Shown here in pieces: positions 11,766-20,678 of a DNA stretch of 64,000 bases. The stretch covers positions 186,001 to 250,000 of the forward strand of contig QXEO01000152.1 of the NCBI GenBank assembly GCA_007115705.1, written 5' to 3'. The DNA comes from Dactylis glomerata. Lineage: Eukaryota > Streptophyta > Magnoliopsida > Poales > Poaceae. How positions within the stretch are numbered: the first letter of the stretch is position 1; the number at the start of each line of letters is the position of its first letter. The position numbers were made by a program, and so were the translations under genes. The notes beneath the pieces are model-generated. The model was not told where the DNA came from. It was given only the letters and a program-made list of their open reading frames with translations, and searched no databases.

Positions 11766-13353
11766 ATGCTCCATGCTTGTTCTTACACCATTTGCTTAGT
11801 GTTTTGTTACACGTCGTGGCGTTTTTATGTATTTTCTGGGACTAACCTATTAACAAGATGCCACAGTGCCAGTTCCCTGTTTTTCTGCTGTTTTTGTGTT
11901 TCAGAAAAGTTACACAGGAAATATTCTCAAAATTGGACAAAATAAAAGCCGAACATCCAGATATTTACCAAAGCTTCCAGAATTAAAAAGAGGAGATAGA
12001 GGGGGGCCACAGGGCGGCCACACCACCAGGGGGCGTGGCCTGCCCCTGGCCCACGCCCACCTATGGTGAGGGCCCCCTGGCCCACCTCTAGCGCTGTCCC
12101 ATCGCCTATAAAGACCCCCCGACAGGAAAAACCTAAGGACCCGATCAATTTTTCAGAAACACATCACGATCCGCCGCCGTCGTCGACCCGAGATCGGGAT
12201 GGTCCAGAAGCTCTTCCTTGCACCCTACCGGAGAGGGGAATCACCACCGGAGGTCTTCTTCATCGCCATGCTTGCCTCCGGCGCGATGAGTGAGTAGTCT
12301 ATCTTGGACTATGGCTCCATAGCAGTAGCTAGATGGTTGTCTTCTCCACCATGTGCTTCATGTTTAGATCTCGTGAGCTGCCTTACATGATCGAGATCAT
12401 TGTTGTGTTTGTTGGGATCCGATAAATATTGGTGTTATGTTAAGTTGATGTGCTGAATATTATCTTATGTTATCTCTATGTTTTTTATGATCTTGCATGC
12501 TCTCCATTGTTAGTAGCTATCTTGGCCAAGTAGATACTAGTGACTCCAAGAGGGGGTATTTATGCTCGATAGTTGGGTTCATGCCTCTATTTAATCTGGG
12601 GGAGTGACAGAAACCTCTAAGGTTGTAGATGTGTTGTTGCCACTAGGAAGAAAACAACATTCTTGTGTCCAAGAACATTCATTTTGTTTACATTACACAC
12701 TTTGCTTAATACAGTTATCTATTATTCGCAACTTAATACTCGTTGGGTGTTCGGACGATATCCCCGTGGGTGGATTATTAGTCATAGATGCAGTTGGATG
12801 GTGGTCTATGTATTTTGTTGTAATGCCGAGAGTAAATCTCATAGTGATCCTCATGACATATGCACGTTATCTTTATTCTATCAATTGCCCAACTGTAATT
12901 TGTTTACCCAGCATGTTGTTATTTATCTTATGGAGAGACACCACTAGTGAACTGTGGACCCCGGTCCAATTTCCTTTACATTGTTACACCATTTTACTAT
13001 TACTCGCACTGTTTACTTTCTCGCATACTACTACTATTTTCCACCCGATACGCTCATATACCTTTATTTACAGCAAACCAGTGAGATTGACAACCTCATC
13101 GTAAGTTAGGAGCAAAGTTCTTGGTTGTGTTGTGTGTACATTCCACGTTGCTACTAGTTGAAGACGCACCAACAAGAGTCATAAACGGCGCCCTTGCTGG
13201 AGTGTCACAAAGCTAGCAAGCATCACCGTCTCAAGTTTGGCTTTTTCCTACTGGATCGACAAACCTCGGTTTCTTACTAAGGGAAATCTTGCTACTGTGC
13301 TCATCATACCTTCCTCTTGGAGTTCCCAACTGGGTGGTTATCTGCCCGCATCA
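11766..13353 (+). repeat. LTR1: 5' LTR of A1, first ~31 bp missing
   Basis: It starts at 'aatgctccatgc', about 31 bp inside the family consensus seen at 20679 and 26312. It ends in '...cccgcatca' 11 nt before the primer site. It holds a GC-rich hairpin (about 12019-12070) and a TATA-like box TATAAAG at 12107-12113, the same layout as in LTR2 and LTR4. Confidence 0.8.
12107..12113 (+). promoter_or_regulatory. TATA box of LTR1
   Basis: CCTATAAAGACCCC is preserved at the same place, about 60-90 bp after the GC-rich hairpin, in LTR1, LTR2 and LTR4. This is the likely RNA polymerase II promoter of the element. Confidence 0.5.
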
Positions 13354-13364
13354 AGCTAATTTTC

Positions 13365-13380
13365 TGGCACCATTGCCGGA
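13365..13380 (+). other. Primer-binding site of A1 (degenerate tRNA-Asp type)
   Basis: TGGCACCATTGCCGGA lies 11 nt after LTR1 and differs at three positions from the tRNA-Asp complement seen in elements B, C and D. The mismatches probably arose after insertion. Confidence 0.7.
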
Positions 13381-13515
13381 GAAAAAGAAGACTTCTGCAA
13401 GGGGAGTTTTGCACGCACATCCTTTACTTTGTTTATTGTTTTGCTTTATTTTTATTTTTGCTTGCATCGTTTTATCAAAAATACAAAAAAATAGTTTCCT
13501 TTGTAGTTGTTTATT

Positions 13516-14381
13516 ATGTCTAGTTTAGTTGCTACTACTTTGTCGCCCGAGGAAATGATCTTCACTTTCAAACAAAAGAGTGAGGAAAGTTTCAAAGAAG
13601 CTTGGTCTAGAATTTATGATTGGCATGGAAAAACTAAACCGAAAATGACTTTGAGTTTGCTTCTTAGTAGTTTTTACTTTGGACTTGCTCTTCATTATAG
13701 ATATGCTTTGGATGCTACAGCAGAAGGAGATTTCCTTCATTGTGATGGAGATCAAGCTTTCAATATTATAAAAAAGTTGATTACAATTTATAGCATGCCA
13801 ACTGATTTTGATTCCTCTCTTGTGAGCATTTTTCATAGACCCAATACTCTTGAGACTCAAACTGCTTGTTTGAATAATTGCCATAGTACTTTACGCCAGT
13901 ATTTTGATTATGTGCCAATAAATTCTGAACCTTCAAGTTGGTACCCCACGGTAAAAATCACCATTAGTGGTGAAACTTTTCATGCTCGTTGTGATATTAT
14001 GTCTGAATTTTGTCTTATGCCAAAGGATGTTTATGAATCTTTGAGTCTTTGGAAACTTTCTGAGGGGGGAAAGAAATTTCTCTTACTAATAATACCACTA
14101 TATTTCCCGTTGGAATAGCTGATGGAGATTATACAAAAGTCCTAGGAAAAATGGTATCTACTGATTATCTTGTTATTGAATGTGTAGGAAAAGGACAAAT
14201 CATACTTGGAAGGTCTCTACTAAAGCTCCTAGGCGCCATTATAGATGTGGGAAAAGGCACCATAAGATTCATATCTCCACCTTGCAATAATCATGTGTTC
14301 CCTAAAGTTAAGCGCAAAGGTAAGAGAGGAAGGTGTAAGGCACCCATTGACCCTAATGCTTCATCACTCGATATTACTTGA
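13516..14381 (+). pseudogene. Short gag-protease ORF of A1 (frameshifted)
   Basis: The ATG at 13516 opens a frame with an Athila Gag-like N-terminus (FKEAWSRIYDW near residue 30). It continues into a protease-like domain in which the usual D-L-G-A active-site motif reads C-D-I-M-S-E (about 13990). The second protease motif, ILGRSLLKLLGA, is retained further on. Compared with the A2 copy, a small deletion near 14062-14075 shifts the frame, so it stops at 14118; the rest is readable to 14381. It has about 288 codons in total, far shorter than a full gag-pol, with no zinc knuckle, reverse transcriptase or integrase. Confidence 0.75.
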
Positions 14382-15393
14382 TTCGCACTTTCTGCGCCTA
14401 GCTCAAAGGCGTTAAAGAAAAGCACTCTTGGGAGATAACCCATTGTTTTACTTTCAGTTTTTTCTTTTATTTGAGTCTTAGAAATTATTACTACTATAAT
14501 AACCGCTCCTTATCCTTTTTATTTCGTTGCTGTGCCAAGAGAAACCTCTAATTTGAGTAAGGTAAGATTTGGGGATGTTAATGTCCTGAAACAGATTTCG
14601 GTGCTGCACCGTAAAAATTTGTGCAAATTCTCAGAATATCTTTTTGACCTGCGATTACTTGAGCATATGCCCCAGGTTATATCCAAACTTTCATTAGTTT
14701 TACACTTTCTGATTTGAGTAGCAGAAAACCCTCAAAAAAATCGACCTTTGTCAGCTGTTCTATTTTGACAGATTTCTGCTACTATTTGTGTTTGCCTCTC
14801 GATCGCTTTGTTTTTTAGTTCTTTTGATCAGTGGTATATGCTTTATATGTGGTGGTTTTGAGTTGAAAACTGAACCAAAAAGGGGTTGATTCATTATTAT
14901 GCTTACACTAATGTTGCTAATAGAATTGTGTTGAGTTTTGTATGAGAGAAGTTTTCAAGTGTAGGGATTGGAGAATGATGAGATGAGTTGAAGAATGGAC
15001 AAAAGCTCAAGCTTGGGGATGCCCATGTCAACCCAAGAAATATCCAAGAGGTACAAGCATGAAAGCTTGGAGATGCCCCCGAGGCACCCCTTCTTCATCG
15101 GCAAAAATCAGGTCACCTTTCAACACACTATATATATTTTATTGCTTCATGCACTATGCGTTTTTCTTGGAGCGTCTTTACTTTAGTTTTCTGTTTTGTT
15201 TTGTTTTGTTTTGTTTGCTGCAATAAATGGTTGGACCCCAACAAATTTCTTTTGGAGAAGTTTCCTTGCTTTTCATTTGCCAAGAACACTCCGTTTTCAC
15301 TCTTATCGTTCAACGAGTGTTCTCTTTTTCTAGAACTACGTTTAGCTTTCCTTTTTCATCTTGATTTTTGTTCAGATCTTGTTATATCATTAT
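14382..15393 (+). other. 3' non-coding internal region of A1, first part
   Basis: Immediately after the ORF comes a leader-like stretch ('agcactcttgggagataacc') shared word for word with A2 and element C. T-rich sequence with no long open frame follows. The region continues after the Mutator-like insertion at 20246-20673 and after A2 at 40047-41161. Confidence 0.7.
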
Positions 15394-15533
15394 GGGATTT
15401 CTATTTTCATGCCTTCGGGTCCTTAGTTGTGCTCAGTTTTCCCCAGCCGCTTAGTTTTTCCTCAGCTTTGCCCAAACGCTTGTCTGAAACCCTCACAAGG
15501 AGCTCGGACGGGAGGAATCCCATTTAGTTGACC
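15394..15533 (+). repeat. Left terminal inverted repeat of the MULE
   Basis: It runs GGGATTTCTATTTT... through 'ccctcacaaggagctcggac' and pairs with the reverse complement of 20097-20236 over about 140 bp. A few substitutions separate the two. Confidence 0.85.
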
Positions 15534-15787
15534 GTTTGTTGGTGCTGGCAAGTGGGGCCACTATTGGTGCCCCATAGTGGACACATCTCCACTTATCCAG
15601 ATCATCGTGGGACCCACAACTTGTCCATGTTAGCGCGCCAGACCCACAGCTTATCCAGGTGACCGTTGCAAAATGGGAGCCCGAGCCAGCCCCGCGCCCA
15701 TGCCCGTGCCATTGCTTCCCCTTTCTTTCCCCATGCCCCATTGTTCTTCTTCTCCGCCAGCGGCAGCCCTTCTCTGGCAGGCGGGTG

Positions 15788-16421
15788 ATGTCTAGTTTCT
15801 TTTTGACCTCCCGTTCTTCATGGCCGCAGTATGGGCCCGTGCCTTTGACAAGATGTCCTGACTGCCCACGCCAGGAGCCTCTGAAGCGGTCGATCTGTAA
15901 GACGGATGACAACGGCAACCGTGGACATGAGTTCCTTGCATGCGAGAGCTTACCATATAGAGAGGGGATAAGGTTAGATCTCGCTCCAATTGCTCTATTT
16001 TCTCTTGATTTTCTTGTTATTCCCTCGAATTTGGAATTTAGGGTTCACGTTGTTGTTTTCAGATCCTGAAGAAATCCAGGTATTTCGAGTGGATCAATGT
16101 GTACGTTCAGAGGATTAAATTGCATGAATCAATTGGCGCTATTGGGGAGCGCAATTTGGGAGGGGGGAGGGACTTGCTGTAGAGAATGCGGCGGAGAGAG
16201 GAGCCATTCCGATTATGCCTAATGCTCCCAATGCAGAACTGGTGGAAGTGAAGGGAGAACAGAAGAAGATGAACAAGCAGTTAAAGCAGCTGATCAAGAT
16301 GAAGAAGCAAGCTAATCTGATGGCTGGTTGTTTTTTTTTGTATAATTGTGATCGGATTCTTATCATTGCTCATCAAGCGCTAGAAGTTGTTACAAGGGAT
16401 CCCTTGTTACAAATCCATTAG
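15788..16421 (+). pseudogene. GRF-type zinc-finger gene, degenerate, MULE cargo
   Basis: The ATG at 15788 opens exon 1 (to 15972). It encodes a GRF-type zinc finger beginning RCPDCPRQEPLKR and continuing 'NRGHEFLACE', with Cys ligands in C-x2-C...C order. A GT donor at 15973 and an acceptor TTTTCAG at 16062 bracket an intron of about 90 bp. Exon 2 carries the conserved FEW motif (YFEWINVYVQRI); the residue at the usual fourth ligand position is Ser if the first acceptor is used. Joining at that acceptor breaks the frame, while an alternative acceptor at 16079 keeps it. The frame then stops at 16180 after a poly-G run. A coiled-coil segment (VKGEQKKMNKQLKQLIKMKK) and a hydrophobic start continue in another frame from 16215, and a poly-T run disrupts the end. 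This layout (GRF finger, coiled coil, C-terminal membrane segment) is common in cereals. The function of the family is unclear; GRF fingers bind nucleic acid in other proteins. Confidence 0.65.
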
Positions 16422-16507
16422 TCAGTTACATGTACTTGTAGTTGTTTTCAAAGTTAGTGTGTGCATTCACCAAAATTACCAAAAAAAATTAAGTGTTAGG
16501 GAATATA

Positions 16508-17420
16508 GGAATGCTAAAGATAGTTGATAATTGTTAGAGGGGTGACAAATAATGCATTCACCGAAATCCCACAAATATGTATGTCTCATGTTTATACCAA
16601 AATTATACCACTTCTGGGATGTTTCAAATAACCAAAACTATATCCCAAACTATATTCCCTAAAAGAAAAGGAATGCTAAAGAAAGTTGATAATTGTTAGA
16701 GGGGTGATAAATAATCCATTCACCGAAATCCCCCAAATATGCCAAATATGTATGTCTCATGTTTCTACCAAAATTATACCACTTTTGGGCCGTTTCAAAT
16801 TGCCAAAACTATATTCCCTAAAAAAAGGAATGCTAAAGATAGTTGATAATTGTTAGAGGGGTGATAAATAATCCATTCACCGAAATCCCCCAAATATGCC
16901 AAATATGTATGTCTCATGTTTCTACCAAAATTATACCACTTTTGGGCAGTTTCAAATTGCCAAAACTATATTCCCTAAAAAAAAGGAATGCTAAAGATAG
17001 TTGATAATTGTTAGAGGGGTGATAAATAATCCATTCACCGAAATCCCCCAAATATGCCAAATATGTATGTCTCATGTTTCTACCAAAATTATACCACTTT
17101 TGGGCCGTTTCAAATTACCAAAACTATATTCCCTAAAAGAAAAGGAATGCTAAAGATAGTTGATAATTGTTAGAGGGGTGATAAATAATCCATTCACCGA
17201 AATCCCCCAAATATGCCAAATATGTATGTCTCATGTTTCTACCAAAATTATACCACTTTTGGGCCGTTTCAAATTACCAAAACTATATTCCCTAAAAGAA
17301 AAAAGAATGCTAAAGATAGTTGATAATTGTTAGAGGGGTGATAAATAATCCATTCACCGAAATCTGCAAATATGTATGTCTCTTGTTTACACCAAAATTA
17401 TACCACTTTTTAGTTTAACA
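16508..17420 (+). repeat. Tandem array, ~159-bp unit, about 5.7 copies
   Basis: Copies start at 16508, 16670, 16827, 16985, 17144 and 17304 (spacing 157-162 bp), each opening with GGAATGCTAAAG or a one-base variant. The units contain 'gataattgttagaggggtg' and 'accaaaattataccac'. The first and last copies are the most divergent, as expected for an array that expands from the middle. It lies between the GRF and zf-XS modules of the MULE. Confidence 0.95.
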
Positions 17421-17501
17421 TTTATAAATCATGGAAAATAATGCATAAATAGAGGGAATATAGTTATGTTGCAAAATAATCCATAAATGCATGTCTCTTA
17501 T

Positions 17502-17677
17502 CACACGGATCGACTCCACCAACCGTTGATCCACCGACAGAGAGAGAGAGGGGTGGCCACGAAGAGAGAGAGAGGGATGGCCACGAAGAGAGAGAGAGGG
17601 GTGGCCACGAAGAGACGGATAGGGGTATACTGCCCGTTAGATCAGTGGATCAACGGTTGGTGGAGTCGATCCGTGTG
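17502..17677. repeat. 33-bp perfect inverted repeat around a 24-bp minisatellite
   Basis: The left arm is 17502-17534 (CACACGGATCGACTCC...) and the right arm 17645-17677, perfectly complementary over 33 bp. Between them are about three copies of a 24-bp unit (GAGAGAGGGGTGGCCACGAA) rich in GA. It could be a small foldback element or MITE; no clear target duplication was identified. Confidence 0.85.
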
Positions 17678-18329
17678 ACAACAACTCAACCAATCAGGAT
17701 AAGTTTGGGCTTCTGGGAGCTATGTGACAGTACTTGAGGGCAAAACTGAGTAGTACTAAGAAACCAAGGGCGCGTAAATAGTAAATAGACTAAGGGATTC
17801 AAACAAAAGAATTACAAAATGAAAAATGCATGTTTTGTACAATATAATTCATATTGGGCTACATCAAATTATTTGCAATTCAAATATACATGAGTGTGAC
17901 AATTATGGCCTCATTTAGACAAACTATGTTTTGAGGAAGATGTTTTGCAAAGGGGTTTGAGTGGAAAACCATGCATCTTCATAGCTACTAGTGATTCTGA
18001 GAAGTGGCAATTTGTGGTAAAACTTGATTTATCTATGTTTGTTAAGGTTTCCTAGGTGGCAGGTTGCGTAGGAAGACTCCATGAGTAGGTGCCACTACGT
18101 TTTTATTTTTTTTGGATTTTTTTATGCATGAAATGACTCAATTAGCTATGTTAATCTCATTTGTTGACTCTCTGTTGACCAGCTACTTGAGGGTAGAACT
18201 GAGTATATTGCACCCCTCTTTCTCTCCCTCGACGCTCGCCCACTCTCTCATTCTCACTGCAACCGCCTCTCCTGTCCTATCGTCTTCTCCACTTCACGTC
18301 GAAAAAACCCCAAAGAAAAAACCCCGGTG
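17678..18329 (+). other. MULE spacer with TIR-like remnants; 5' flank of zf-XS gene
   Basis: No open frame of note. The phrase ACTTGAGGGCAAAACTGAGTA (with small variation) occurs near 17731 and again near 18186, and resembles the inner TIR sequence of the MULE. A pyrimidine-rich leader (18205-18300) precedes the zf-XS start codon and looks like a genuine plant 5' UTR. Confidence 0.5.
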
Positions 18330-19537
18330 ATGGAGAAGAATGACATGCCCATTGTCGGCGCTTCCGACGTAGCCGCCGGCGCATCAGGCGCTGGCACATC
18401 GGCTGCCGGCGCATCGGCCATCGGTGCATCGGCCGCCGCCCCCGTCCATGACCCCGTCGCTGCTTCGAACGTAGCCGCCAGCGCATCAACCACCGGCGCA
18501 TCGGCCGCCGCCCCCATCCTGGCCCCCGTCGCTACTTTCAACGTAGCCGTCGGCGTATCAGCCGCCGGCGCATCGGCCGTCGCCCCCGTCTAGTTCCCCA
18601 TCGATTGGGACCCGTATGAACAAGAGCCGTACGTCACCCTGGAGAACCCCTATGACACCGGCATCGTCGACGACAAGGAGGTAACCCTTTGTTCCCTTGT
18701 TCTTATTCCATTTCAATCCTTTTTGTGTTAGATCTTGCATTATTAGGGTTCGTCTATTCCTAGTTCTATCATTTTGTGTTAGATCTTGCGTTAATAGGGT
18801 TCGTCTGTTCCTAGTTCAATCCTTTCGTGTTAGATCTTGCGTTATTAGGGTTCGTCTCTTTCTAGTTCTAGATCTTGCGTGTTAGATCTTGCATTATTAG
18901 GGTTCGTCTGTTCCTAGTTCTAGATCTTGCGTTATTAGTGTTTGTGATTTGCTTTTGTTTAAGATTCGGTTAACTTATGTGAGTAATCAATCCCATCCGG
19001 TTAATTTGTGCCGATGATGATGAATATTTGGGCACAAATTGATTCAGGGTTTGGTCAGTGAACAATTGGTGTGTACAAATTTGTTGTACATGATCTTTGG
19101 TTCGCTGACCCAAATCCTGGATATAAGTGTATCCAATGTAACTGATGCTACCTCTTTTTTTCATGCCCATATTATCATACATGATCTTTTGTTCACTCTC
19201 TGTTCCATCATCGCTGCAATTGACTCCGTGTTTTTTGATCTTTGGTGCTATGTGACAGGTGCAGAGCAGCGACGATGAGTCCTTCCACACCAAGACTCGT
19301 CACTTCCTCAGGAGGCTGCAGTCCAACCATTACGATCGCCACTTTGCTCGAGGCGTTTACAGGTGCTCCTTCTGCACCAGGAGGCTCCACGCCACCGACT
19401 TCAACTGCCTGGTGAACCATGCCGAATCCATTGGCAGAGCCATTGGCGGCGCTAGAGTTGGAACGACCATGAATGTGCATGCGTTCATGGCCAAACACAA
19501 AGCACTTGGGATTCACCTGCGCGGCCTCCAAGCTTAA
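18330..19537 (+). pseudogene. Two-exon zf-XS (SGS3/FDM-type zinc finger) gene, MULE cargo, one in-frame stop
   Basis: The proposed CDS joins 18330-18680 and 19259-19537 (209 codons plus stop). Exon 1 encodes an Ala/Gly/Ser-rich low-complexity N-terminus and is interrupted by a TAG at 18591. The same frame then continues open for 29 codons to a GT donor (GAG|GTAACC). The acceptor TGTGACAG ends the 578-bp intron at 19258 in phase 0. Exon 2 encodes a domain starting at YRCSFC, then 'CLVNHAESIG' and 'AKHKALGIHL', matching the zf-XS pattern (C-x2-C, HA-x-G, AKH-x-AL). zf-XS domains occur in SGS3, IDN2 and FDM proteins of plant siRNA/RNA-directed DNA methylation pathways, usually with an XS domain that binds double-stranded RNA; no XS domain is visible here. 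An ATG downstream of the stop, or readthrough, would be needed for product. Annotated as broken, but the frame preservation is notable. Confidence 0.7.
18725..18932 (+). repeat. 51-52 bp tandem repeat in the zf-XS intron, 4 copies
   Basis: Units start at 18725, 18776, 18827 and 18879 with GTGTTAGATCTTGC, and each contains 'ttagggttcgtct', a telo-box-like core common in plant leader introns. The array lies just downstream of the splice donor. Confidence 0.85.
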
Positions 19538-19661
19538 TCCCATTCATGTAAATTGTAGCTTATGTTGGATCTCGGTCGGTAGCTATTGTTATCTATGCTA
19601 TGTTGGCTGCTGTATGCAGTTTATCATATATTTTCTCTGGATTTGTGCCCTAGATTTCCTA

Positions 19662-19765
19662 CTCCCTCTGATCCATATTACTCTTCGCTAATGTGGTTGT
19701 ATCTAAACACATTTTAGTGGTTGATACATATGTATTAGTGAAGAGTAATATGGATTGGAGGGAGT
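19662..19765. repeat. Stowaway-type MITE (104 bp)
   Basis: TA|CTCCCTCTGATCC...GGATTGGAGGGAG|TA. Inverted ends extend for over 30 bp (ATCCATATTACTCTTC against GAAGAGTAATATGGAT), with a TA target duplication at 19660-19661 and 19766-19767. It lies just downstream of the zf-XS coding region and within the MULE. Confidence 0.9.
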
Positions 19766-20096
19766 ACCTGATTGGGTAAAAACGAAGGCATAAAGAAATG
19801 AATGGCGTTAAAAAACAGAAGGAGAAGCTGCTCTAGATTTGCTACCAATTTGGGCAATCAAGAATGAATGAGATTGAGCGAGAGAGAGGAAAAAGGTGCA
19901 TTGAAAACTGCTAATCTGGGCAAAAGAGACAGAAATCACCCGTGCCCACGTCCCAGACCTACACGACTCCACACGCTACGTCCCCAACTCTGATCATATG
20001 ACCAAACACGGTCTCGTCCTATCCCACGCGGTCCCTTTCTACCAGCCCCACACGATGCGAACCCACATGACGCGGCCCCACTCGTCAGCATGGAAC

Positions 20097-20236
20097 AGTC
20101 AACTGAACGGGATTCCTTCCGTCCGACCTCCTTGTGAGGGTTTCAAACAAGGGCTTGGGCAAAACTGAGGAAAAACTAAGGAGCTGGGGAAAACTGAGTA
20201 CAACTAAGGACCCGAGGGCACAAAAATAGAAATCCC
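20097..20236 (-). repeat. Right terminal inverted repeat of the MULE
   Basis: It is the inverse partner of 15394-15533, ends in ...AGAAATCCC at 20236 and is followed by the 9-bp target duplication. Confidence 0.85.
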
Positions 20237-20678
20237 TATCTTTATATCAAGGTGTATTTTGACCTCTGGTCCATGTTGGTTTTCATCAAAAGAGTTATTT
20301 CAAAAAGGTTCGAATGGTGTTGGAAAAGAGAAAAAATTTCATGCAAAAAAGTGGTACAAAAAGGAGCTTGTTTAGACTGTGGCTTAGACTTTTGCATGTC
20401 GTGCTTGATATCATTTTGATAGTATGCTTAGTGTTTCGTTGTAGCATGACTTGTCTCAAATGACTGAGATTGCTTAATGAGCCTTTGAAAAAATCATGCG
20501 TTGTTTTTATTATTTGGAAGCATTAATTTAGTTTTCTCCTTGATGCTTTATTTGGGTTGACTTGGCGCATGCTTACACATGTTTGATTCATACAAAGTCG
20601 CCATAAGCCTCTATGATCATTTAATTTTTGACTTTTGATGCCATTTTATGCTTCTCTTAATGATGTTTATTCACTATG

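Larger units (their letters stand above)
15394..20236. mobile_element. Mutator-like element (MULE) carrying two gene modules
   Basis: Inverted repeats of about 140 bp begin GGGATTTCTATTTT at both ends (15394 inward; 20236 inward on the other strand), roughly 88-90% identical by eye. They are flanked by a 9-bp target duplication, TATCATTAT (15385-15393) and TATCTTTAT (20237-20245), with one mismatch. The uninterrupted host sequence is visible in A2 near 24390 and confirms the insertion point. Long TIRs with a 9-bp duplication are the hallmark of Mutator-like elements. No MuDR transposase was found. Cargo comprises a GRF zinc-finger pseudogene, a 159-bp tandem array, a small inverted repeat, a zf-XS gene and a Stowaway MITE. 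Confidence 0.85.

Noticed and set aside
12604..13104. 166-203 codon frames recurring in LTRs (12604, 21565, 42047, 46314, 54000, 59056)
   Set aside because: They begin at GTG codons, shift frame or shorten between copies and show no domain; they reflect shared LTR sequence, not a conserved protein.
17540..17620. Repeat-spacer pattern resembling a CRISPR array
   Set aside because: Contiguous 24-bp minisatellite without spacers, in plant DNA.
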